64,000 bases of DNA from Bugula neritina (GCA_964035545.1 OZ037768.1:5075241-5139240), one strand, 5' to 3'. Counted from the stretch's first letter, positions 11,562 through 25,100 are shown. Numbers and translations are program-made. The notes: generated by a model from the sequence alone, not told the origin.

Positions 11562-12935
11562 CACAAACACAAAACAAGGAAAAATTATGATACAATTCAT
11601 TTAATTTTCTTACTGACCATAATTTTTGCTATGCTGTACATATTATATTATATAAAAATTAGTGGCCAATAAATTTTGCACAGTTTATAAACACAGTAAC
11701 AACTATAACCAGTATTTTTACTGTATAACTGCAAAAATGAAAAATAAAATTTGAACAAATAGTTTGGAAAAAATGCAAAAAAAAATACAATTCAATGACT
11801 GGGAAAATATCATATATTTTTCAATTTTATAGTTTGAATTTTCTGAAATTACGAATAGCCAAAATATTTGATAACTGAATATATCAGCTTAGATTTAATT
11901 TATATGCACACAATATTTAGAATATGAGCAGCTATGCAAACATTTGTGCTAAATAATAATATGTGTGATGCAATAAATTAAAATTGTTTATTAAACATAC
12001 GTGGTCCATGGTAAGCTATATATAAGTTCCTTGCAGAACATTGCTTGACTCCTGTATCCCTAATGGAACAAACTTCATTTACATCTACAACAAAAATTTG
12101 CATTAAATTTTTAATTATTATCCAATAATGATTTTTTTTCAAAACTGCCATACAAAAGTATTGTACTTCAAAACTAATCTAATATTTAATTCAATTCAGC
12201 TAATTCAGATAAGGTAACAAAATGTCAATGATACTAATTATCCAATACTATAATCTTTGCTTCTGAAATTTCTTTTTCAAATTAATTGTAAAATTAAAGG
12301 CATCATTTAAAATCAATTTACTAATTTTTTATGATTTAGAATCAAGCTAGTAATTGAGATAAGTATAAACAATGTTCAAATGAGTCAATTCCTCTAGTGC
12401 TAATAGCACATGCCTTCAGTTTTAGAGAACAGGCACTGTGGGCTAGTTATTGAGTAAATACCAATAGTATTAGTTTGTCCTTTTAAGTTTGTGAGTGAAG
12501 CTGAAGCTGCAAACCTGTGATTGATAGATAAAATCAAAAAATGGGGCACAATTTTTGCCCCAATTTATGTAATGAAAGTACATTGTCATAGATATTGCTA
12601 ATATGACAGTTAGTACTGTAGTCAGTAAGTGAATAACTAACCCTGATATTATAAAATATGTCGATGATAACCAGTGATAATCATAATGATAATTATAATC
12701 AGAATGGGTGTAAATAAAAATTAAAATCAAAATGTATTCAATTTTAGTTATACTCATACTCATACTGATACTCACCACTACCAGGTGCTGTAAGTGTCGG
12801 ATTAGTTGGATTGAAATAAGTAAAAGTTCAATAAAGTTGAAGTACTATAGTAGTTACTATGACTTGAAAAGCATAGTACGAGCAGTGGTACAGAGATAGT
12901 CAATGACTGAAGCTCAAGCTGGTTAGAGCTAGTGG
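11562..12935. other. Convergent 3' region between the Pro/Cys-rich gene and SMIM30
   Basis: AATAAA at 11668-11673 is a likely polyadenylation signal of the forward gene. The minus-strand AATAAA read at 11987-11992 (TTTATT on the given strand) could end the SMIM30 transcript. Around 12600-12780 lies a tract of the ACTCATACT/GATAATCAT simple-sequence type seen elsewhere in the window. No further gene found. Confidence 0.5.
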
Positions 12936-13109
12936 TTACGCAGACCCTTGTTGAATCAGAATGGTTCGTCGCTTAGATATACACCCAAAACATGCACATA
13001 TTCCCATGACAGCTATTAAAACGCCTAGAACAAGTGCAGCAGCATCACCTCCATCAAATGCTGTAACAGTACTTATAAAAGTCAAGAAAAATAAACCCCT
13101 ACAAAGCAT
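12936..13109 (-). CDS. SMIM30: SMIM30-like small integral membrane micropeptide
   Basis: A single-exon gene of 57 codons. The start ATG is at 13109 and is preceded by an in-frame TGA; the stop TAA is at 12936-12938. Residues 1-17 form a cleavable signal peptide ending TVTA; residues 20-44 form one membrane span beginning GGDAAALVLGVLIAV and running into GICACFGC, followed by a basic KRR stop-transfer sequence and a short cytoplasmic tail. The human micropeptide SMIM30 (59 residues) has the same layout, with the same GDA-A-L-LGV core followed by GICAC and basic residues, so I call homology from that pattern. Human SMIM30 was first annotated as a long non-coding RNA and acts at ER/internal membranes. 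Head to head with the gene at 14330. Confidence 0.85.
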   Translation of the reverse strand: MLCRGLFFLTFISTVTAFDGGDAAALVLGVLIAVMGICACFGCISKRRTILIQQGSA

Positions 13110-14329
13110 AATAATATTATTGTCTAATCAGTTATAGTTTTTTCAACTTCCCACAACATCGTATGACAGACTGGAAAAAACTACGGCGGATACTCGACCA
13201 CGTGATTAAGCCGACGTTTATTACACCTCAACTACCAGTGCGTCTGCCATGTTCATGCATCAAGCATCGTGAGAGAATAACATAACGACTAGTGCTATAT
13301 AAGATAACTTGAAGATTATTTTATAAGCAACTTCAAATTGGGAGTGATTGAGTTCAATAGTTTGAGATTCTTGAGTTTAAGTTGAGGCTCTAAGTTCCTA
13401 CTTAAACCCCCAACTTCAATCTTGATAATCTTAGTCACCCCCAACTCGGAACTGATTATAAAGCAATTCATAACCAGGCAATAGAATTGTTCTAAAAGCA
13501 GCTGCGAGGTGGGGGGTGGAGGACTACTTTAGTTTGAAGTTCTCAAGTTTGGAGCTAGGTCCCCAACTCCAAACTTGAGAACTACTACATCTCTGTTATG
13601 AATGCTATAGAGTATAGAGTATAGACTAATAATAATTGCATATGATAGAGAAAGCAAATTTGGCAGAATTCATATTTGGTCAGTTTTTAAAGCTTTGTAT
13701 AAAACAGCTGTGACCCACAAACATGTAGCATAGTGTTATATAATATATAATAATATATAATGAAATGACACATGATACTTTCATATTTGTAATATATGCA
13801 CAGCACATGTGTAGGTACTTTAAAGCTTTAATACAATTAAATATAATAAATTTCAAAGATACAGAAATAGGATTTATAGAACTAATTTCCTTACACAAAG
13901 CTTTTGCCTTGGCAATTGCTACATGCAGTTGTTGGTCCATATTTTTACAAAATTATGAGTTGCAAATAAAAAGAATCTTATTTATATATTATCCTCCAAA
14001 GACTCAGGCTTTTAAAGCAAATTCAACACGTATAAATTTAATAAAATACATGGCTCTTTTTGAGTAGCAATTTAAAAGCATAAAGTGAAGCACTGGGTTA
14101 CATGGCATTTAGAGGAAACAACTTCTCAAAAAAATATTTGATGTAAAAACAAAACAATACATCCTAAACAATTGCAAAAACTATTCTGTTGTAAATAATA
14201 ATATATACAACAATAAGTGTAGAGGTTAATTGCAACAATAAGACACTAAATTTCCTTATATGGGTTATATACATTCCTCCCAACAATCAAACTATTGCCA
14301 TAATTATTAGATTATTTAAATTAGACAAA
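13110..14329. promoter_or_regulatory. Divergent spacer between SMIM30 and the EK-rich gene
   Basis: Lies between two divergently transcribed starts, so it must carry promoter or 5' UTR sequence for both. About 13140-13300 is less AT-rich and has several CpG sites, unlike its surroundings, and may hold the SMIM30 promoter. It also contains a hairpin at 13539-13582. Overlapping open frames at 13680-14067 on both strands have no family resemblance. No specific promoter element is asserted. Confidence 0.4.
13539..13582. repeat. Perfect 16-bp inverted repeat
   Basis: GTTCTCAAGTTTGGAG at 13539-13554 is followed after 12 bases by its exact complement at 13567-13582. A related, weaker set of similar words (TTGAGTTTAAGTTGAGG, CCCCCAACTTCAATC) occurs at about 13370-13445, so the area contains degenerate copies of one motif. 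Confidence 0.8.
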
Positions 14330-15851
14330 ATGGAGGTTCTAAGAGATATTTATTATTTCAGTATCCCTTTATTGCAAACTATATGCGTATTTTTATTGCC
14401 TTTTTGCATCTTCTACTTGATTAGGAAGATGGGTGCTGCAAGGAGCTTTGTATACCCGTAAGTTGATTTGATTATTTTTTAGGATAATTAAATTGAATCA
14501 GTTTTATTGACCATGTAACAATATTTGTTTAAGAAACAACTTTTTCCAATGAATAGGTGCTGCTTTGGGTTGAAATTTTACACTAGTGGTTAATGGCACT
14601 AGTAAGGCAACACTGAAGGAATCTCTTTTTATTATTTTATGGAAGCTCTTAAGTTTTGGTCACGCATTTTCAGTTTCTTACAGTTTATTGAGCACATATC
14701 TCAATGAAACTCATGAATCCTATTAGATAGTTTTATATGTATAGCCATTCACTTTTCTAACTATCGCTGTATGTTTAACTGTAAAAAGTTGCTAAGCAAA
14801 CATGTAATATAGCAACTTCATCTATGCAGACATCAGCTAATTCTAAATAATACTTTTCAGATGGACAAGTCATGGATCTGGGGAGGTGACAGGAGATGAG
14901 GTGGTGGAGAAGAATGAACATAGGTTTGAGGAGAGAGAAGAGAATGGAATAGATAAAGTTAGTCGAGTGAGAAAGAGAGGAGTTAATGATATGAAGCCAG
15001 AGGAGGGAGTAGATAAGGGAAATGGAAGTCAGGACAAAGTATCTGAATCAATGAATTTGAAGAACACCGCTGAAGAAGGGACAGTGAAAGTTAAAGAGAA
15101 TAGTGAGGGTAAAGAAAAGCTTGCTCAAAAAGAAGATACTACAGTGGCAATTGAGAAGATAGTGGCTGAGAAAGAGAATAATGCAAAGCTAGATGATGGG
15201 GCCGTTGAGAAAATAAAACGTGAAAAGATATATGAGGAGGGAGAAAATGATGAAATTAAACAAGTGAAGGGTAAAAGTGAAGTTTCAAATAAGGATGGTG
15301 AAATGGGGAAAGAGGAAGCTAAGCAGAATGACAAAAGAAAAATGGTGAAGGCAGAAATTGGTAATGATATTGTGGAGAAAGACTTGTTAGAGCAGAGCAT
15401 TGGAGAAGCTAACATGGCAGCAATTGAGAATGTGAACAAGAAAGAAGTTCCAGAAAAGAGTCCAGTGGATAAAGTAGAGACTGAACAGGCAGAAGGTGAT
15501 AATGCTATTGTAGAAGTCGAGAAAAGTGAAAAAGGCAAGAAGAGTGGTAGAATGGTAAATAGAGCTAATGGAGCTGAGTTGGCAGCTGGAGAGGAGATTA
15601 ATACTAATGTATATGATAATGGTGAGTTAGTGTTCAATATAGAAACATACAAACAATTGCCTTTATTTAGCACCTGAAGATTAATTAATATCTTTTACAA
15701 TGTTTGACCTGTGCTGTATGAAGTATGACTATAAGCAACACTGACAATCCTTTCTGTTGTAGAAGAACAAGTGGCAGAAGAGAACAGCTCTCGAAGAAGC
15801 AGATTCTCAAGATTTATGCAAAGGATGTGCTGTTGTGGCTCAGAGAGATGA
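14330..15851 (+). CDS. N-terminally membrane-anchored Glu/Lys-rich protein, unknown function
   Basis: Three exons, 14330-14457, 14861-15621 and 15763-15851, join in frame (phases 2 and 1) to give 325 residues. Residues about 12-33 form a strongly hydrophobic segment (IPLLQTICVFLLPFCIFYLI) followed by RK, fitting a signal anchor or uncleaved signal peptide. The central 250 residues are highly charged and low in complexity, rich in Glu and Lys with few hydrophobics, and are probably disordered or a long single helix. The last exon encodes a basic Arg/Ser segment and a terminal CCCG cluster that could be lipid-modified or metal-binding. I do not recognise an orthologue. Single codons repeated in an EKE pattern explain the long antisense open frame at 15125-15673. 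Confidence 0.75.
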
Positions 15852-15963
15852 ATGAATTGTGTGTCTATGTGTGTCTATAATCTATTTTTGTTAATATATT
15901 AATTATAAAAAACATATACAATATAATACAATGTATATTATGCTACCTATGGTATATTTTGCT

Positions 15964-15969
15964 AATAAA
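15964..15969 (+). terminator. Polyadenylation signal AATAAA of the EK-rich gene
   Basis: Canonical hexamer 113 bases after the stop at 15851. A minus-strand AATAAA for RECQL4 reads at 16007-16012, so the two convergent transcripts end within a few tens of bases of each other. Confidence 0.6.
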
Positions 15970-16006
15970 ATGCAGAAATTGCGAAAATTATGGTGAATGT
16001 TTGTTG

Positions 16007-16012
16007 TTTATT
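16007..16012 (-). terminator. Likely polyadenylation signal of RECQL4
   Basis: TTTATT on the given strand is AATAAA on the minus strand, about 150 bases downstream of the RECQL4 stop (16161). Other TTTATT copies nearby could serve instead. Confidence 0.45.
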
Positions 16013-16160
16013 GACAATATGACAGTATGCAATAAAAACTCTAATAAAAGCATATAATAGTAATAAAAATAAAATATCATTAAATAGAATACACGAAATA
16101 GTGCAAAAAATTGACATAATTATGCCTATAATGTATGAATAATTCTGTCAAGAGAAGTGG

Positions 16161-19100
16161 TCATAACAATCTAATCAATTCTTCTCTTGCTATACTAACT
16201 AAAGTATTGAAATCACAGCCTATGAGAGACCTCCAGTACTTCCGTACTTTACCCCACACATTGGGGGGATAATTTGGACTAGCAATACCTGCAAAGCAGT
16301 ATTACATACTTTTTTACATGAAAATAAGATAAGTGGATAATTACTACAGATAAAGGCTGCTGAAGACACTATGATTGGGCAGCTTTAGGTTCCGAAAATT
16401 GTATATTTATAATTGGTGAGACAACTCTTAAAATATCAACAGTCCTTAGCCTGTATCTACAGCAGTTTTAAAAAAATGCTGCTGAACGCTGTTGCTAATT
16501 AACAACTTAAAGTAATACTTTGAAACATCAAGTGCCTCCAAATACTTCCAAACACTTTAGGATCAAAAACCACGACCTCTACTCACCATACAATATCTTA
16601 GCAACATCTCTACCAGTAAAATCGTGTTCAGAACTGTACGTGCCAATGAAACTGGAGACTTGGGAATATATTAATTCTCTTTCCTGGTTGTCAGACGTCT
16701 ACAACAGCAAAACACATGCCAACATATTCAGATGCAAGATGCAAATATTATATGCTGTATATTTCGTAACAAAGTTTTGTATAATGTGATTTCACACCTA
16801 GAGTCTAGACACTGCGAGGCTAAAAGCCTTCAATATAGTTGCTAGTGTGTGACAAGCTTTTCACGGCGGGAGCCAATAAGACATTTATTTGTGAGCGCGC
16901 GCACACACACATGCACACGCACAAGTAATAATACCAAATACACAACCTCAGATGACACAACATAATCTTTCACAGGATCATCAGCTTCAAAATATTTCAT
17001 TATTGAGATTTTGAGTGAATCACTACGTCTTTGATCGGCCAGCTCAGAAACCATAAAGTAGTCCTTGTATGCTAACCTAAAACATGATGAATTGGGGATC
17101 CAAGACCTTTACAATACATAAATGTATAATAGGTCAGCCTTTCACTATACCCATATTAGGTAATGCTAAATATAACTCAGGCTTTAGCTATGCCCATATT
17201 AGGTAATGCTAAATATACCTCAGGCTTTAGCTATGCCCATATTAGGTAATGCTAAATATAACTCAGGCTTTAGCTATGCCCATATTAGGTAATGCTAAAT
17301 ATACCTCGGCTTTAGCTATGCCCATATTAGGTAATGCTAAATATACCTCAGGCTTTAGCTATGCCCTTTATTAGGTAATGCTAAATATATGTCAGGCTTT
17401 AACTAGATACAATCTACACAGCACTAAACATTAAGCAGCCGTAGCCTGAAAGAGATGCTAAACTAAAGTAGTAGCAGTGCTAAGATCTTCCTTTCTTACT
17501 TGTCAAGAATTTGATAGAAATAATTTAAGCGAGTCACTTCCTTCCTCTCCTGCATCTCCACCCGAGTGCGGAGGAAGTCCAGCATTTCATCTTGAATTTG
17601 GGAGGTCAAATTGCCGGGTGCTCGTACTCTAAATGCCAAATCACTAAACTCCACGACTATGCCACTTCTCTTGTATTTACCATCTGGCAGCAAAAATATA
17701 AAAAATGTTACTAGGGCAGCGACATACTTTTTGCTATAAATTAACAGATTTTCTATTTTTCCTCCACAAAGAACATGGAATACTTTTCTGCATTATCAGA
17801 TGTGAATAAAACAAAAACTGAAAAAATTCATTATTTTATTGACACAGAAATAGTTTCATGTTGGTGTTGAAAATAAAAAAACTCACAAACATTAATGAAT
17901 ATTTTGTCAAAGCAAAGACACCCTGAAATTGACTTGATTATATTTCTTACCTCCATTTACAATCCACTGTAACTGCTTCAATTCCTTCTTGATGAAAGCA
18001 GATGGCTTATTCAGCAAATCAGCAATTTCTGTCAAACTGAAAGTGAAATCTTTGCAATCCAATTTGTCACAGTTTTTCTTTTGCATTGCCATGGCTACAC
18101 CCAACGGGACACACTTCAATATACAATGTGTGGATTATATAACGTGTTGGTTATATGTACAACATACTCATAGTGACGAGTGTCAATAGACAGTTTTAAC
18201 TTAATTTAGTTTTTCAAAATTCAATAGGAGTTGTTTTCTTCTTCAGCAATTCAGTTCAAGCAAATAGAAATGACAAGATATCATAACCAGTTGACAAGAA
18301 AGAAAATCTTACTTAAACAAATAATTCTATATTAATACATAAACATTGCAAATCTAACTTTTCAAAGAAAGCAATACAACTATAAATCATATAAATCATA
18401 AGTTACATAGCTGCAAAAAGCAATTTCTCAATCATTAAATTATTAATTATTTTCAATCTTCAACTATACTCTTACTATTATGTTACGTCCTAGCCTGAAA
18501 TCAAAAAGAAACTTAGTGAAAATTGCACTTAATTTCATAAATATTGAAACAATTATTTCTATAACAAGTCTTGTTAACATTCACTATAAATACAACGTTT
18601 GATGATCACAATAGAGATCAAGGAAAATACTTATATATACTAGGCTTATACTTATTACAACTATATAACATCACTAATCAAAGCCTCAAGTTTAAAATAA
18701 AGTGAATCACCTTTTTGGCTGCATTATGCAGCTCAGAGAGACCCCCATAGCACTTTATTGAGCAGCTGCTGTAGACATTCGGCAGATTCTGCAACCAATC
18801 TGCATTATGCAGCTCTAAGTAAAATAACAAAGTGGCCAATCCTACAAAAAGACAAAAAAAAAACACTTTAAAAACATTAAAATTAAAAATAAAGTTTTAT
18901 GCAATCCCTTATTGTATTCAAGTACAGCTGCGTGTGAATTACATTGTAAATAGACATGCAGATGAAATGTGGAGAACATGCCTTGCTCTGTGATATTAAA
19001 CTCCTGCACAGCTTTGCTAATAACAAGAGTTCTCTCGTGACCAGCACAGGTCGTCAACTCGCTTAACGGTCGGTTTTCTGACTGCGAGAGCGCCTCGGCC

Positions 19101-22100
19101 AGCTTCTGACACTTACATGGCGTGTATATAGCAGAAAGAAGCTTTCTGATAACTGATTGGTCAATACTATTAGCATACGTATGCTTTTCCAACTCGGACA
19201 CATCCGTACCCTGGAAACATAGAGGAAGTCAACTGAAGGAATTAAATGAAGAGGGGACATTATTTATATTTTCATTAATTGTAGCAAAACAAAGCCATGT
19301 AAAGCCGGCTTAAATCTCAGCTCTTGGTTTTTGGTATTTCTATAAAAAAGATTGATTTTTATTTATATATAGAAAATATATTGAAATTAAATGCTTAAAA
19401 TGAACATGTAACCAGCTGTCCCACCACAGTCATCATAATCAATTCAAACAAACTGCGTAAACACAAAAACAGCATCTGCTATAAGATGGCTGAAGGAACT
19501 GCTATCTAAGAATATCAAAACTATTGAATATAAAAGCAACAGGACACACACCTCTGGTTCCAGAAAGACATGGCATTCCGCTGCTAATCCATCTCTGCCA
19601 GCTCTCCCAACCTCCTGCACATAGCTCTCAAAACCTTCAATAATTCATCAAACATGATCCTCCATATACATTATAAAGGATACAATAAAAACTGTATTAA
19701 TCCATTTAGTGAAAGACTTGGTGGGATAAACATTATTGTAATTTAATGAAAACAGAGGAGCATGAAGATTTCTGTAAGCATGGGATAAAAACTTCACATT
19801 TTAAAAGCAGAATAATTTTGATAATGTGCATCGAAATAATAGTGAAGGTCACTAAGAATGTGGAGAACAGCGACAGGTGAAACATTTCGAAACATGAACA
19901 TTTACTACAGTTGTTTCCACAAGATGGCATCAAAAGAACATAGAGTGAGCATATACTATTACTAGGAGAGCTCAAACATTCCTATAAATACTGTTAATAT
20001 AGGAATGCTAGTTCTCAATGATGCACCAATATGTATGCAGATGTTAACGACAGCGTAGGTAAAGTACGACAGCAGGTAAACAAATTGCCAAGTCCTGTGA
20101 AAGTATATTCATACCTTTAGGCAGCGTGTAGTGTATAACTGCTCTAACATCAGACTTGTCTAAGCCCATACCAAAAGCTACTGTAGCCACCACAATTCTT
20201 AGCTTTCCTTTATGAATGTAGATGATACAACAGCATAAATAAACGCATTTTAAAAATTAAAATACATTTTTAATAAACACATATATTGCATGTGTATATT
20301 AAATATAATAAATATAATATGTACATATAATAACTACAATACACATATTGTATATAATACAGATGTTCAAGACTGCATACTACTCAATACAGAAAACTAG
20401 TAAGGTCAGAAACCAGTATTCTTCTATTTGAAGTTAAAGCTCAAATATTGTAACAAAAACAGCTGAATAACTTATCAGAACATAATTGTGTTCAACTACA
20501 GGCAGAGTTTCAAGCTGCTAAGTTGTGTGATAGAAGGAAATGCACCACTTCAGCCACATATACAGCTAATAGAATACAAATTAATAAGGTTCTTTTACCT
20601 GAAATTCTATTACAAATTCTATACAAATTTTTACACAAAAAAGCCAAAAATGCACCAGTTACTTCCACCTGTCCTACAATCATTAGCTATAATGAACCTT
20701 TGAATTAACATTAGGCATTAACAATATAATTTTAGTAATGACTAATTACACAATACCCTTTTGGACTTGTGAACACTTGTTATCTACATATTATAGTGAA
20801 TAGCTAATTGTGGTACGTACCTGTCATAAACTGCTTTTGAATTCTCCTTCTCTGAGCAGCTGAGAGACCGGCGTGGTAACTCTCCGCCACGGAGGTCTTC
20901 TTACTGCTGTCGAATGACTCATCATTAGATAGGACAGTTCTTAGCAGAGAGGCTAGTCTGTCAGCCTGCTCCCTTCTCGTACAGTAGATAATTATAGAAT
21001 GACACTCTCTAAACCTCTTACTCTGTAGCAAGTCTAGCAGTGCCTGCATATAAACACAATACACTGCTTAACTGTGTGACAACAATGTGCAGGTGCTTCT
21101 AAGTGCTGAAACCTACATGCCAGGAAAGCACATTTTGAATTGGAGTGACTCAATAGCTTAGATCAACAAACTGTAAGTAATTCATTTTCTTCACATTGAT
21201 ACAAGGAAAACTTATCACCAACTTTGAATCGTAAACCTCTTAACTTGACTCATTGCTAAGTTCCTGTTTTATTAAACATAAAATGAAGTAACTATGACTT
21301 ACGTATGGAAGGTAGAACATATATGGTGAGGAAAACTCTTAATAAGCATACTTGCAGTGTACAACATAAACACATTAATAATAACAGCAAGTACCTGCTC
21401 CTTGTGACAGTCTCTCGACACAGACAGGTTGAGGTTCGGAGGGAGAATAGTGCCACGGATGCAGTCACTCTCTACACACTCCAAGTTTAGATGCTTAGAG
21501 ATGGTCACTACAGTCTCCTTAGTGGCTGTAGCTGTGAGTCCCAGGAAACACCTTACGCCAAACCTCACTCGCAATATCTGTACTCAAAAGTAGAAATAGT
21601 TTCAAGTAAAAAGAAAATAAATTACTAATAAAGTCTTAATCAACCTAAAGCTAACTTGCAAAAAGGTATAACAACCATTGATTCTTTATTTAGCTACAGT
21701 TATTGATAATTATAATGTTGATAATTACATTACATAATTACCCACATGAGTACAGGTGCTACAGACCTATACAACTCTAAACAGCCAGAGCTACAATAAC
21801 CTGAAAACACTCAACATGATAGACAGACCTTGCAGACTCGAAGGTAACTCGGTCTAAAGTTGTGAGACCACTCGGAGAGGCAGTGAGCTTCGTCAATGCA
21901 GGCAAAGCTGATGGGAGGCAACTTGTTGAGGAACTCTATGTTCACTCTGCTTGTTGAGCACATGAACTCAGGGGAGCAGAGCAGGAACTGTGCACCGCCC
22001 TCTGTTATACAACTCATGATCTTAGACTTGACAGAGTCTGTCTGACCAGTATGAAGACAGTATCCCTTGACACCGCGCGGAAGATCAGCAACCTGGTTGT

Positions 22101-25100
22101 ATATTGATATAGACTTTAAAAACTCACGCAAGTTTATAACCACTATTCCTAATGGAAAGAGGTTATTTTAAAGCGAGCTAAAGACTTATTCATATGTGGC
22201 ACAGAAGCAACTATGACTGAATGCTCTTCCTAACATCAGCAATGGCCTTTACTGGGGATCGAACCCATGACTTCAAGTTCACTAGGCAAACACTCAAATC
22301 TCTAGACTTTAGATATATAAATATACATATGGATATTTAAACAGACAGACAGACGTACTTGATCCTCCATGAGTGATACCAAGGGGGAGATAATCACAGC
22401 AATAGAGCCACTTCTTTGAGCATGAAGATATGCAGGTAACTGATAGCATAGTGATTTACCTGCGCCGGTTGATAGCATCACAAGTGTAGATTTCCCTGAA
22501 ATTAAAGATATTCAGACTAAATTTAACCATTGCACACAATAATTTGTATATATTATCATAGGATATATAAAATGCAACATAAAACCATATGTTGATAGTT
22601 CCATATCAACAGAATTATATCTATTGCTGCAGAAAGACAAAATTAAAAAAACATTCAACAAAAATTGTTCAACTTTCTGTGAACGAATCTCCAACAGTAA
22701 ACTTGTCTTGAGCAAAAGTTATCTTACCCTGTAGTATTCTACACACAGTCTCTAACTGGCCAGGCCTGAATGCTTTAAATCCAAAAACTTCCTGAAGTGT
22801 TTCAAGTGCCTTTTCTTCACAAGCTGTAAAAGGTTTTGCAAAGAAAGGCAAAAATAAACGAATAGAAAATAAGCAAGTTTCAGGGGATACTTAACAGCCT
22901 AAAACAGTACTGAGTGTATCGAGAAATGATCATATGCACCACACACACCATATTGAACATAGCACACACACACACGCACGCACAAACCTGCGCACCAACG
23001 ACGAGAAGGATATCTACGGTACACAGTAATAAGTAAACAAACCACTTTTTTCCTCTGTAGCATATAATGGTGAACAAGATGCTGCACTAACACTCTTGGA
23101 TTCCTCCTTTTCACCTAAAGGAGTTGTAAATAAACTAAAACACAACATTGAGTTCACACAGGTGTAACTATGAATATGTAAATAAACAGTCAAATAATTC
23201 ACACACCAGAAATGGAAAATATATAACTTATCTAATGCATGCATACACTGCTAAGTTGTATACTAAACAGTTATGTGGCCATTATCTCACTTCTACTCCA
23301 TACATGTATTATTTCTAAGATATAACAAACGATAAGACCTTGTCTTTACAATGAAAGAAATAGAACACTTTTGTCACTTGAACAAACTCTAAAATCAGGT
23401 AGAACTGAATCACTTCTAGCCTGAAAATTTTCCAAGCAGGTATGTCCTTTCTAAAAGCCCAGCTGTTACACAAGCAGAGGGAGGTAAGAACACTACCTGT
23501 GTATGCACCCAGCATTAAATCATCCAGGTAGTCATCTACAGGCTTATTGAGCAGGAAACCGTCTGTATCTTCATGAAATACTTCCTCTTCTACATAGTAC
23601 AATACAGAGTATATATATAAATATATCTTCTTCTATATAGTACAATACAGAGTATATATATAAATATATGTTCTTCTATATAGTACAATGCAGAGTATAT
23701 ATATAAATACTTCTTCTTCTATATAGTACAATGCAGAGTATATATATAAATATATCTTCTTTTATATAGTACAATACAGAGTATATACATAAATATATCT
23801 TCTTCTATATAGTACAATGCAGAGTATATATATAAATATATGTTCTTCTATATAGTACAATACAGAGTATATATATAAATATATGTTCTTCTATATAGTA
23901 CAATACAGAGTATATATATAAATATATGTTCTTCTATATAGTACAATGCAGAGTATATATATAAATATATCTTCTTCTACGTAGTACAATACAGAGTATA
24001 TATATAAATATATCTTCTTCTACGTAGTACAATGCAGAGTATATATATAAATATATCTTCTACATAGTATGTAGACTAAGTAAAGTGCATGTAGAGTACA
24101 TGTGGAGTAACGTAGATTATGTAAAATGCTTACAATATAAGCCTACAAATGAGATAATGAAATTTATAAAAAATACAAGATTTTGCAGCCCATAATGCTA
24201 TTAAAAGTACTTGTATAAATTCTGGAATGATTACTCACAAACCCCAAACTCTCAAGTCAAAAATTGTTCATAAATTCTAGCTGACAATGCTTCAATACAA
24301 TAAAACTATCGTACTTTCTTTCTCTTGCCCACTAACAGAGGGATTGGAGCATTTGTTCGCCCAGTGTCCTTCTTTACCACACTTGAAACATGCTGTTCCA
24401 CGCTTTGCTGACATTTTGTTTCTCCATTGCTGTCGCTTGTAAGCCGCACCCTTGACCCCGGCCTTGCCCTTTGCGTAGACTTTCTTACGTAAGTTTAACT
24501 TAACAAAGTTGTCATTCGTTCTGTGAACTCTAGAAATACAGCAAAAACTTAGCAACACCTTAAAGATAGAGCAAATAAAAGGGCATGTTGAGAGTAGAGT
24601 AGAGAGAACCGTGATTGGTAAACAATACCATATCGGTCTTACCTAGAAGAGCTAGTTTTACAGCTAGAGGTCATTGGCTTCAGTTTCTTAGCCTCAGGTT
24701 CCACTGAAGTTGCCTGCTGTAAGATATTATTACCTGTTATTTCAGTCAATCATAATCTGAGACTAGATGATATAATAACTAAGCAGCTATATAATATATA
24801 TACAACTACTCTGTAAACAATTATTTGAACGTTTTTTAAACTTGAAATATTGTGAACTAACAGACTATGTGTACGTGTGTACTAGTGTACGTGAGTGTGT
24901 GTGTAAGTTACTAACTGTGTCATCAAATACTTCCCTTAGATATACCTGAGAGGCTGCTGTTCGTTTAGGTAGCTTTTTACACTGAGCATTTTTCGGTGGG
25001 ACCTTCAAATCATCTGGCTGTCCTTTGCCTAAATGAATTGACAAACAGTAAGTTAAGTTAGAATGCTTAGTCTGAGGGAATTTCAATGGTATTTTACTAT

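Noticed and set aside
13680-14067. Overlapping frames on both strands
   Set aside because: AT-rich, no motif, no splice support; both strands open by chance.
15125-15673. 182-codon Ser/Phe/Leu-rich frame on the minus strand
   Set aside because: Antisense shadow of the Glu/Lys-rich exon (GAA/AAA read as TTC/TTT). No splice sites or family signal.
23590-24070. CRISPR-like array
   Set aside because: Units are contiguous 43-base tandem copies without unique spacers, in an animal intron.
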